Shown here one piece after another: positions 6,803-11,566 of a stretch of 29,830 nucleotides of DNA. Each line of letters starts with the position of its first letter. The first letter of the stretch is position 1. The notes under the pieces are model-generated. The model saw nothing but the letters and a program-made list of their open reading frames with translations. It did not search any database and was not told the DNA's origin. Both the position numbers and the translations under genes were made by a program. Origin of the DNA: a virus; IMG/VR virus record IMGVR_UViG_3300035183_000238, positions 1-29,830 of that record, one strand, 5' to 3'.

Positions 6803-7024
6803 CTAAGCTTCACGAGCGTCAGCTTCTTCCCGTGCCGACATTACCGTGGCGGAGAAGCTTTCCAATGAAGCTTTCAAAGAAACCCCCGGTTCCGTGCCGT
6901 GGTCGTAGATGTAGAGGTACGCCGCGGCTAGCAGCGCGGTGCAGGTCATTGGATCCCGGCCAAGGGACAGCATGATGTTGATGAATTGGTCGATCATTGT
7001 GTTAGGGACAAGAACAGGCTTCAT
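6803..7024 (-). CDS. Small hypothetical protein (73 aa)
   Basis: The product begins MKPVLVPNTMIDQFINIM and has a helical hydrophobic middle (CTALLAAAYLYIYDHG), then an acidic-basic tail (SAREEADAREA). The frame is open to 7096, but the ATG at 7024 is chosen because GGAGG lies about six bases before it and it overlaps the upstream stop by four bases (ATGA). No family is recognised. The middle segment is too short and too polar at its edges to call a membrane span with confidence. Confidence 0.7.
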   Translation of the reverse strand: MKPVLVPNTMIDQFINIMLSLGRDPMTCTALLAAAYLYIYDHGTEPGVSLKASLESFSATVMSAREEADAREA

Positions 7025-7230
7025 GACATCCTCCCGGTTGCGATTTGGGTGACAACGTGCTGCATCTTCCGCAGCCCTTCGGAGACTTGGAACCAACCTT
7101 GGGCCAGCACCTTGCCCGGAGCGTCGCCTTCGGCGGCTGAGAGATGCTTCAGCATCGCGGCGTCCTCCTGCGCGAGGCGCAGGTGTTCCATCAGGCGTGC
7201 GTAGACTTCGGACTTAGTTGGGATAGACAT
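7021..7230 (-). CDS. Small helical hypothetical protein (69 aa)
   Basis: A helical protein beginning MSIPTKSEVYARLMEHLRL and containing AEGDAPGKVLAQGWFQVSEG. I do not recognise a family. It lies three bases after the next gene upstream and overlaps the downstream gene by four bases (ATGA), so it belongs to the four-gene group read from the promoter at 7853-7881. Confidence 0.7.
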   Translation of the reverse strand: MSIPTKSEVYARLMEHLRLAQEDAAMLKHLSAAEGDAPGKVLAQGWFQVSEGLRKMQHVVTQIATGRMS

Positions 7231-7233
7231 TGG

Positions 7234-7524
7234 TTAGGCCCGGCGTTTGATGGGCTGGATAAGCCCGAGGGAGATTAGCAGGTCATGTGGCGAGACGCTG
7301 TCGGCAGCCTTCTGCCGGCGGGCGTACAGCTGCACGTCCTTCGCGTGCGGGATTAGAGGCTCTAGCTCCGCTAAGGTGCCGATGCCCATGACTGGCCAGT
7401 CATCCTCGTCAGTGAACGGGTTGTACAGGGCGAAGCGGCCAGAGGATAGTCGGACAATTGTGGATGTCCAGTACCTCGTGTTGGCCGCTTCGATTTGATC
7501 GTCGGTTGGGTCTGCCTCAGTCAT
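7234..7524 (-). CDS. Small hypothetical protein (96 aa)
   Basis: A 96-residue protein with an acidic start (MTEADPTDDQIEAANTRYW), a beta-rich middle (TSTIVRLSSGRFALYNPF) and a C-terminal LLISLGLIQPIKRRA. The ending LGLIQPIKRRA resembles the LGLIPKQPSINRRA end of the 67-residue protein at 1931-2134, suggesting a shared C-terminal tag or short motif. It overlaps the upstream gene by four bases. Function unknown. Confidence 0.7.
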   Translation of the reverse strand: MTEADPTDDQIEAANTRYWTSTIVRLSSGRFALYNPFTDEDDWPVMGIGTLAELEPLIPHAKDVQLYARRQKAADSVSPHDLLISLGLIQPIKRRA

Positions 7525-7820
7525 GCCAGCTTCCTCAGCAGCGCTTGGACTTCGGCACGGACTTCTGCCGGCACTTCGCGCTTAGCGTGCTTGAGCTTCG
7601 CCGGTGTCGGCTGCGGCTGGCGATGCCCATGGCGGATGGCTTCGCGGTTCTGCTTCCGCAGGATGTTCAGGGCCTTCGAGAGGCCAGCCTCGCTGAGCGG
7701 GTACCGTTGGATCAGCGGTGGGCCACTGCGGGCTGGCACGGCGCAGTAGACGGCGACGTCATCGACCCAACAAACAACGGCCTGTGGCGGAGCGAAGGTC
7801 CGGCTGAATGTGTCGAACAT
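7521..7820 (-). CDS. Small basic hypothetical protein (99 aa)
   Basis: The product starts MFDTFSRTFAPPQAVVCWVD and ends with a basic region rich in Arg, His, Lys and Pro (HGHRQPQPTPAKLKHAKRE). No family is recognised; the tail could bind nucleic acid. A frame is open to an ATG at 7862, but that codon lies inside the promoter at 7853-7881, so the transcript would begin downstream of it. The ATG at 7820, with AAGGGA about nine bases before it, is the better start. It is the first gene after that promoter. Confidence 0.72.
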   Translation of the reverse strand: MFDTFSRTFAPPQAVVCWVDDVAVYCAVPARSGPPLIQRYPLSEAGLSKALNILRKQNREAIRHGHRQPQPTPAKLKHAKREVPAEVRAEVQALLRKLA

Positions 7821-7852
7821 GGCGTTGGTCCCTTTTGTCAGATTGTACAGGA

Positions 7853-7881
7853 AGTATAACATAAGATAGGATTAAAGTCAA
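7853..7881 (-). promoter_or_regulatory. Sigma70-like promoter (TTGACT-N17-TATACT)
   Basis: A -35 element TTGACT at 7881-7876 and a -10 element TATACT at 7858-7853 are separated by exactly 17 bases on the minus strand. The predicted transcript would begin near 7846 and read the four small genes ending at 6803. A stable hairpin lies immediately upstream. Confidence 0.75.
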
Positions 7882-7896
7882 CCCCTGATTGTGCAG

Positions 7897-7928
7897 ATAG
7901 GCTTGGGAGCAACTGCCCCCAAGCCTAT
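7897..7928. terminator. Strong hairpin, possible terminator without a U tract
   Basis: The 11-nt arms at 7897-7907 and 7918-7928 are perfectly complementary. After one mismatch two more pairs form, leaving a four-base loop. It lies just after the coiled-coil gene and just before the promoter at 7881, where a terminator is expected, but neither strand has a T run after it. Confidence 0.45.
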
Positions 7929-7948
7929 AGAAGGCTTAGACGAGGTGG

Positions 7949-8548
7949 CTAGGCCGTGGTGTAGTACCAGAAGCCCCGCACAGGGTCGTACTTGTCAGCG
8001 TGGTCGACGTTCGGGTCGGTGTTTGGTACATACACACGCCGTATCAGGTCTGTGCGGATTTGGTTGACTAAATCTTCGAGCGCTTTGAAATGACTGTGAG
8101 CAGCGCTCAACGACTCCGCGTCGTGTGAAGCTTGAGCTTCGGCTAAGGCTTTTTGTGTTTGAAGCTTAGCTGCCCTATCGCGTTCATCCCTCAGCTCGGC
8201 TCGAACATCCTCAAGAGCGCGCTCTGCTTCGGCTGCTCGCCGCTCAGCGTTATCGCGTTCCTCAGTCAGCTTGGCAAGGTTGGCGTTGACGGTATCGTGA
8301 TCCCGCTGTAGAGCCGCGTGGTTCTCCTGCACGGCAGCCAGCGCCCGCTTCGCCTCAGCAGCCTCTGCCGCGAGGCCCTCGTTCCGTGCCCGGATGGCTT
8401 CGAACTCCGCGCGAAGGCTGGCCATCTCCTCCCGCAGGGCGGAGACTTCGCCGGCGACGCGGGCGGCAGCGGTGAGCCGCTCGAAGATGTCTCGGAACAT
8501 GTTAATCTCACTCTCGTTAATGGTGCTAACCTGGATAGCTTCACTCAT
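7949..8548 (-). CDS. Long coiled-coil protein (199 aa)
   Basis: Residues 15-165 form an almost unbroken coiled coil rich in Ala, Glu and Arg (for example SALREEMASLRAEFEAIRAR and LTEERDNAERRAAEAERAL). A short globular-looking tail follows (IRRVYVPNTDPNVDH, then DPVRGFWYYTTA). The start at 8548 has GGAGG about eight bases upstream. Coiled coils of this type occur in phage scaffolding, structural and host-interaction proteins. Its place on the early strand argues against a virion role, but no function can be assigned. It is followed by a hairpin and the promoter at 7853-7881, so it appears to end a transcription unit. Confidence 0.72.
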   Translation of the reverse strand: MSEAIQVSTINESEINMFRDIFERLTAAARVAGEVSALREEMASLRAEFEAIRARNEGLAAEAAEAKRALAAVQENHAALQRDHDTVNANLAKLTEERDNAERRAAEAERALEDVRAELRDERDRAAKLQTQKALAEAQASHDAESLSAAHSHFKALEDLVNQIRTDLIRRVYVPNTDPNVDHADKYDPVRGFWYYTTA

Positions 8549-8574
8549 GGTAGTGTCCTCCGTTTGGGGTTGAT

Positions 8575-8599
8575 GCGGTCGGCGTCAGCCGCCGACCGC
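8575..8599. repeat. Perfect 10-bp hairpin between two leftward genes
   Basis: GCGGTCGGCG at 8575-8584 pairs with CGCCGACCGC at 8590-8599 around a five-base loop. It lies between the 215-residue gene and the coiled-coil gene, just before the latter's ribosome site, and may control mRNA stability or read-through. Confidence 0.6.
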
Positions 8600-8607
8600 G
8601 CTTTTGG

Positions 8608-8625
8608 CTCAGGCGTGCGCCTGAG
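8608..8625. repeat. Palindromic hairpin over a stop codon
   Basis: CTCAGGCG and CGCCTGAG form an 8-bp stem with a two-base centre that covers the TGA of the 215-residue gene on the minus strand. It lies nine bases from the next hairpin at 8575-8599. Confidence 0.5.
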
Positions 8626-9256
8626 GCTTGGTCCGCGGCGCGACCTTCGCGGCCTGCTTCGCAGACAGTTGGCCGGCTGCCGCGGGGCTGGCCCTGCGAG
8701 CCTCGGCTTTGGCCTTCTTGGTCGGGTTGATCGCGATGCCGGACAGGATGTCCGAGAGCGAGGTCTCCCCGCCAGTCTCAACCGCGGCCTTGACCTCTTC
8801 GCGGCGCTTGAGCTCCGCTTCGGCCTCCTTCATGAAGTACTGGCCCTGATCCGAAGCCAGCAGCACATTCGCGAGGCGGGTGATTTCGGAGCTATCGACG
8901 TGGGCGAGCTTGATGCCCTTCCGCTTCATCTCGTCCTTGATGACCTGCTTCGCGAGGCGGCGGGCTTCAGTCATGACGGCGCCCGATGCCTTCTTCGCGG
9001 CTCCGCCACCGCCACCGGCGAAGCGGATGCGGCCGGAGTTGATCGCCTCGACGTTCTTCGCGGCCTGTTCCATGGCCGCGGCCCGGAACTCCTCCTCGTT
9101 CGGATAGGCTGACTTGGTGATCTTGGTCATTCCCCGGTTAACGAGCTCCTTCAGGCCAAGCTTCAGAGCCTCGGCGTAGACCGCCTCGGGGATGGTCTCA
9201 CTGTCGATCGCGACAGTGGCCCTTCCTTTTGTCACTGGAATTTGATACACAGCCAT
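8609..9256 (-). CDS. Conserved phage protein with basic Ala/Lys-rich tail (215 aa)
   Basis: The product begins MAVYQIPVTKGRATVAIDSE and has helical segments EAVYAEALKLGLKELVNRGM and MTEARRLAKQVIKDEMKRKG, a Gly run (FAGGGGGAAKK) at about residue 78, and a Lys/Arg/Ala-rich end (NPTKKAKAEARR, APRTKPQAHA). I recall similar proteins in other tailed phages, always of unknown function. The basic tail suggests nucleic-acid contact. The frame is open to 9598, but the ATG at 9256 has AGGAGA eight bases upstream and starts the recognisable sequence; the upstream part only overlaps the neighbouring gene. The stop lies inside a palindrome. Confidence 0.8.
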   Translation of the reverse strand: MAVYQIPVTKGRATVAIDSETIPEAVYAEALKLGLKELVNRGMTKITKSAYPNEEEFRAAAMEQAAKNVEAINSGRIRFAGGGGGAAKKASGAVMTEARRLAKQVIKDEMKRKGIKLAHVDSSEITRLANVLLASDQGQYFMKEAEAELKRREEVKAAVETGGETSLSDILSGIAINPTKKAKAEARRASPAAAGQLSAKQAAKVAPRTKPQAHA

Positions 9257-9351
9257 CTTCACTTCTCCTAGGTTGATGCTTCGCCCTTCGGCGGGGGTCG
9301 CTGCGCGGATGGCCGGTCGCCCGGCGAGAGCCACGCTGCCACGCCTCAGGC

Positions 9352-9567
9352 TCAGCGATTCGGGCGGGATTGCCCATCTTGGGCGCTGAGCGCCCAAACT
9401 CGATGCAGCGGCCAGACGTGCCGCCAGGTGTACCCACGCGTCGCGTGGTCTTCGAAGTACGTCACTGCCAGCCCTGAGCGGGACGTGAACGACACGTACC
9501 CCTCGCCGTGCGTCGCATGCCGCACGCGCTGGCCTACGCGCAGCGCCTTCGCTTGATCTGGGCTCAT
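9352..9567 (-). CDS. Small SH3-like/Tudor-like protein (71 aa)
   Basis: After a short helix (MSPDQAKALR) the protein has a run of likely strands: VGQRVRHATHGEGYVSF, then SGLAVTYFEDH, then YTWRHVWPLHRV. The pattern of a hydrophobic-basic turn with HGEG and a following V-x-YFE strand resembles the small Tudor/SH3-like barrels found at the C-terminus of UvrD-type helicases and in DUF3553. Such domains bind partner proteins or nucleic acid. A very good ribosome site (AAGGAGGAG) precedes the start at 9567, and the gene is first after the promoter at 9589-9617. The fold assignment is tentative. Confidence 0.7.
   Translation of the reverse strand: MSPDQAKALRVGQRVRHATHGEGYVSFTSRSGLAVTYFEDHATRGYTWRHVWPLHRVWALSAQDGQSRPNR
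9379..9397. repeat. Perfect 8-bp hairpin inside the end of the SH3-like gene
   Basis: TTGGGCGC and GCGCCCAA form a stem with a three-base loop. It lies 25 bases before the stop of the 71-residue gene and resembles the hairpin at 9992-10010. Confidence 0.5.
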
Positions 9568-9588
9568 GGACTCCTCCTTGAATACTAA

Positions 9589-9617
9589 ATCCTACCACGA
9601 CCCTGTGCCAGGGTCAA
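9589..9617 (-). promoter_or_regulatory. Sigma70-like promoter (TTGACC-N17-TAGGAT)
   Basis: A -35 element TTGACC at 9617-9612 and a -10 element TAGGAT at 9594-9589 are 17 bases apart on the minus strand. The transcript would start near 9583 and reach the ATG at 9567 after a short leader carrying AAGGAGGAG. A GACCCT/AGGGTC inverted repeat lies in the spacer. Confidence 0.62.
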
Positions 9618-9643
9618 TTCACGACTTCGTGAACACCGTTCAC
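9618..9643. promoter_or_regulatory. Operator-like array of three TTCAC/GTGAA half-sites
   Basis: The palindrome TTCACGACTTCGTGAA at 9618-9633 abuts the -35 element of the promoter at 9589-9617. It shares its right half with a second inverted repeat, GTGAAC-ACC-GTTCAC, at 9629-9643. The alternating half-sites look like a binding site for a dimeric regulator. Confidence 0.5.
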
Positions 9644-9650
9644 AGAGCCG

Positions 9651-9862
9651 TGACCAGATAGCGACCAGATCCGGCCTAGATGAGGCCCGGATAGCCCGAT
9701 TGTAGCCTACCCCGGCCCCGGGTCCCTCCCCTCCCCTGTCTGTCCTCAGAGAGAGAGATCTACAGGGAGAGGACCCTAGGGGGAGGGGGACCCACGGGCG
9801 GCCCAGCTTACAATCCGGCTATCCGGGCCTCATCTAGGCGCCAGCTGGTCACCATCTGGTCA
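9651..9862. repeat. Large imperfect inverted repeat, 54-nt arms
   Basis: The left arm is 9651-9704 and the right arm 9809-9862. By eye 47 of 54 positions are complementary, including a perfect run of 23. The 104-base centre is unusually pyrimidine-rich on one side (GGTCCCTCCCCTCCCC) and purine-rich on the other (AGGGGGAGGGGGACCC), and these halves can also pair in part. Together they could form a very long hairpin or cruciform. The segment is otherwise non-coding except that the right arm overlaps the end of the 27-residue mini-gene. It is a candidate replication origin, regulatory RNA structure or recombination remnant. Confidence 0.7.
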
Positions 9863-9932
9863 GCAGGACCAGGACCACGGCCGCGTGCAGTAGCACGCCA
9901 CAGGCGAGCGCCGCGGCGACGATATGGACCAT
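9849..9932 (-). CDS. 27-residue single-span membrane mini-protein
   Basis: A short frame from the ATG at 9932 to TGA at 9851-9849 is preceded by AGGGAGG with a five-base spacer, one of the best ribosome sites in the window. The product MVHIVAAALACGVLLHAAVV continues LVLLTRW and is a single hydrophobic helix with a basic end, fitting a one-span membrane protein. Its last codons lie in the right arm of the large inverted repeat. Tiny single-span phage proteins can act in lysis timing, host inhibition or superinfection exclusion, but no specific role is indicated. Confidence 0.5.
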   Translation of the reverse strand: MVHIVAAALACGVLLHAAVVLVLLTRW

Positions 9933-9991
9933 CTCAACCTCCCTGCCGCCAAGCCATCGTCAGGCACGGGATATGCGGCGGTTACCGTGCG

Positions 9992-10010
9992 ACGGGCGCT
10001 TAGCGCCCGT
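9992..10010. repeat. Perfect 8-bp hairpin with a stop codon as its loop
   Basis: ACGGGCGC and GCGCCCGT form a perfect stem whose three-base loop is exactly the TAA stop codon (minus strand) of the 85-residue gene. It may block read-through or protect the mRNA end. Confidence 0.55.
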
Positions 10011-10257
10011 TTCGGCGAACGTGGTTCTCAAGCAACGCTTGGGTGCTGCTCCGGTAGTAGCAGTCGTTGGCCGTCTTGGCCACCTCTGCGGCGAAGGCCT
10101 CAGGGACGCCATGCGCTTTGAGGCTCTGGAGCAGGGCCACCACTCGGACACGCCGTTCGAAGCTCTCCAAGTCATCTTCGGCCGGTCGCGTGTCCTCGCG
10201 GTACTTCGCATTCGCCTCGACGTACCGACTGAGCGTCTCAAGCAGTTCATTGGTCAT
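10000..10257 (-). CDS. Small protein of a three-member tandem family, member 3 (85 aa)
   Basis: The C-terminal half reads VALLQSLKAHGVPEAFAAEV, then a short helix ending QALLENHV. The same layout (an L-rich helix, GVP or KVP, a V/A-rich helix, about ten residues, then LL or FL) recurs in the two genes upstream at 10289-10543 and 10610-10885. The N-terminal half is charged and helical. AAAGGAG precedes the start at 10257. No known family is recognised. These are the first genes leftward of the control region, so they are probably immediate-early proteins. Confidence 0.72.
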   Translation of the reverse strand: MTNELLETLSRYVEANAKYREDTRPAEDDLESFERRVRVVALLQSLKAHGVPEAFAAEVAKTANDCYYRSSTQALLENHVRRNGR

Positions 10258-10288
10258 GTCAGTCTCCTTTTGTCCTGGTTGGCTACTG

Positions 10289-10543
10289 CTACATCCACTC
10301 GGGATAGGCGTCCATGTCGATCAGGAACGATTCCGTGTCCTGGTCCTCGAAGTTGTTGTGGACTGCCCGGACAACGAACCCAACTACCGGTGCTGGGACG
10401 CCCTGCCGTTCCAGGATGCAGCGAAGGTTCCACAAAGTGTTCTCACGGATGCACCGCTTCGCCATCTGGACGTCTGGCTCGTTCCATCGCGAGAGCTTTG
10501 TGGGGCGGTTCGCCTTCCACTTCAGATACCACTCTTTGGTCAT
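10289..10543 (-). CDS. Small protein of a three-member tandem family, member 2 (84 aa)
   Basis: The protein begins MTKEWYLKWKANRPTKL and ends with LRCILERQGVPAPVVGFVVR, then a NNFEDQDTESFLIDMDAYP acidic tail. The GVP-centred double helix matches the neighbouring small genes. The frame is open to 10567, but the ATG at 10543 has GGAGA and AGAG just upstream. Four tryptophans in the first half are unusual for so small a protein. Function unknown; probably an early protein. Confidence 0.7.
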   Translation of the reverse strand: MTKEWYLKWKANRPTKLSRWNEPDVQMAKRCIRENTLWNLRCILERQGVPAPVVGFVVRAVHNNFEDQDTESFLIDMDAYPEWM

Positions 10544-10573
10544 CTTCTCTTCTCCGTTCGACCTCATCGGCGA

Positions 10574-10597
10574 GGCTTGGGGCCGCTTCGCCCCAAG
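10574..10597. repeat. 9-bp hairpin between two early genes
   Basis: GCTTGGGGC and GCCCCAAGC, the outer nine bases on each side, form a perfect stem with a six-base loop between members 1 and 2 of the small-gene family. There is no T run on either strand. Confidence 0.5.
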
Positions 10598-10609
10598 CTC
10601 GCAACGTTG

Positions 10610-10885
10610 TTAAAGACAATCGGCATCAACGCCGATTTTATCTAACAACTCCTTCATGTCTGCGCAGTTCCGCCGTTCGATCATCAGATCGATGAACTTC
10701 TCAACAAGCAGGTCGGGTACCTTATGCGTTTTAAAGATGCGGCGAAGCTGAACCCGTACAAGGAGCGAATTAAACTCCTCGATCGAGAACAGTGGTTCAT
10801 CGTCCACCCACGACAATGACGGCGAGCACTGTTCGATGTAGTCCTTAATCATACGGGTGAGAGTCGCTCGAGATCTGTTGGTCAT
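10610..10885 (-). CDS. Small protein of a three-member tandem family, member 1 (91 aa)
   Basis: The product begins MTNRSRATLTRMIKDYIEQC and carries the family pattern LRRIFKTHKVPDLLVEKFID followed by MKELLDKIGVDADCL. The start at 10885 has AAGGAGC six bases upstream and is the first start codon after the leftward promoter at 10939-10967, so this should be the first protein made from the left arm. Small first-made phage proteins often target host enzymes, but nothing in the sequence names a target. The fold looks wholly helical. Confidence 0.75.
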   Translation of the reverse strand: MTNRSRATLTRMIKDYIEQCSPSLSWVDDEPLFSIEEFNSLLVRVQLRRIFKTHKVPDLLVEKFIDLMIERRNCADMKELLDKIGVDADCL

Positions 10886-10938
10886 GTTTAGCTCCTTGGC
10901 TAGATGGTTTTGGTCGAACCCAAAAGTATATGGGGCTG

Positions 10939-10967
10939 ATTGTGCATCAAATCCGTACGCTTGTCAA
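10939..10967 (-). promoter_or_regulatory. Leftward early promoter (TTGACA-N17-CACAAT)
   Basis: A consensus -35 TTGACA at 10967-10962 is followed after 17 bases by CACAAT at 10944-10939 (four of six consensus bases). Transcription would start near 10932 with a leader of about 47 bases. That leader contains a small TTTTGG/CCAAAA hairpin at 10908-10925. Confidence 0.65.
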
Positions 10968-11005
10968 TCGGCGATGTCATTTTTTGTCCGGGTCGCCCAT
11001 GGCCG

Positions 11006-11033
11006 TTTGGGGTGGCCGGGGGGCCACCCCAAA
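11006..11033. repeat. Perfect 12-bp hairpin between divergent promoters
   Basis: TTTGGGGTGGCC at 11006-11017 pairs with GGCCACCCCAAA at 11022-11033 around a GGGG loop. More GC-rich palindromes (GGCCGGCC, GCGCGGCC) follow. Its place between the two promoters suggests an insulator or regulator site. No T run follows on either strand. Confidence 0.6.
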
Positions 11034-11124
11034 ATTTGGCCGGCCCCGCGCGGCCCAGAACCACCTCGCCCGAAATGTGAAATTTTGAAACATACGTACC
11101 TTCCCCAACCCAAAATTTTAGGGC

Positions 11125-11153
11125 TTGACTTTTCCAAAAGCCCGTGATCTCAT
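11125..11153 (+). promoter_or_regulatory. Rightward promoter (TTGACT-N17-TCTCAT)
   Basis: A -35 TTGACT at 11125-11130 and a -10 TCTCAT at 11148-11153 (four of six) are 17 bases apart. Transcription would begin near 11160, giving a short leader with AAAGGAG before the GTG start at 11180. This would be the promoter for the packaging and virion genes. Confidence 0.55.
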
Positions 11154-11179
11154 GTGGCAAGCTGAAAGGAGTGTAAGCC

Positions 11180-11566
11180 GTGTTTGACGGTTTCTTGGAC
11201 GTTTCGCCTTTGCTGCGCTGCGGGGTTTATATCCTGACCCTGCGCGGGAAGGTGGTTTACGTCGGGAAGGCGAAGCAGATGTTGGCTCGGATTTACCAGC
11301 ATCGGGAGCTTTGGGTGCAGGCGCGGCGCGGGACGAAGATGCCGAGTTTCTTGGCGCAGAAGGGTGTGCAGTTCGACGCGGTGTATGTCAAGCCTTGCCA
11401 CCCGGACCGGGTGGACTCGCTTGAGCGGGAGCTGATCGCGCGGTACCGCCCGAAGTACAACACCTTGCTTCAGCCCCCGCCGGGCGGCTGTGTCACGATC
11501 GAGATCGGCGGGATGCCGTTCACGGTTAACACCAAGCCGAAGGCTGGCTTTGTTCGGAGAGCCTGA
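11180..11566 (+). CDS. GIY-YIG nuclease domain protein
   Basis: The 128-residue protein has the GIY-YIG pattern: GVY at 15-17 and YVG at 27-29 (in GVYILTLRGKVVYVGKAK), the basic residue R37, and the acidic LEREL at 81-85 that should hold the metal-binding glutamate, followed by RPKYN. These nucleases cut one DNA strand or resolve structures. The start is GTG with AAGGAG nine bases upstream. It ends in a TGATG overlap with the small terminase gene. Many phages have an HNH nuclease beside the terminase that assists packaging; this GIY-YIG gene sits in that place and may do the same, or may be a homing enzyme. Confidence 0.88.
   Translation: MFDGFLDVSPLLRCGVYILTLRGKVVYVGKAKQMLARIYQHRELWVQARRGTKMPSFLAQKGVQFDAVYVKPCHPDRVDSLERELIARYRPKYNTLLQPPPGGCVTIEIGGMPFTVNTKPKAGFVRRA

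Noticed and set aside
6591-6803. Minus-strand GTG-started frame of 70 residues before paralog B
   Set aside because: Most of it overlaps paralog B in another frame and it has no ribosome site.
7886-7948. Standard intrinsic terminator
   Set aside because: The hairpin is strong but no T run follows on either strand, so I list it only as a possible terminator.
8318-9112. Plus-strand open frame of 264 residues
   Set aside because: It lies opposite the coiled-coil and 215-residue genes, has no ribosome site and its sequence is the low-complexity product of an antisense GC-rich frame.
9973-10695. Plus-strand open frame of 240 residues and another at 10067-10645
   Set aside because: Both run antisense to the three small early genes, which have good ribosome sites and a shared protein pattern.
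10908-10925. tRNA T-arm-like GGTTCGA sequence
   Set aside because: It is an isolated six-base-pair hairpin with a six-base loop; no acceptor, D or anticodon arm is found around it.
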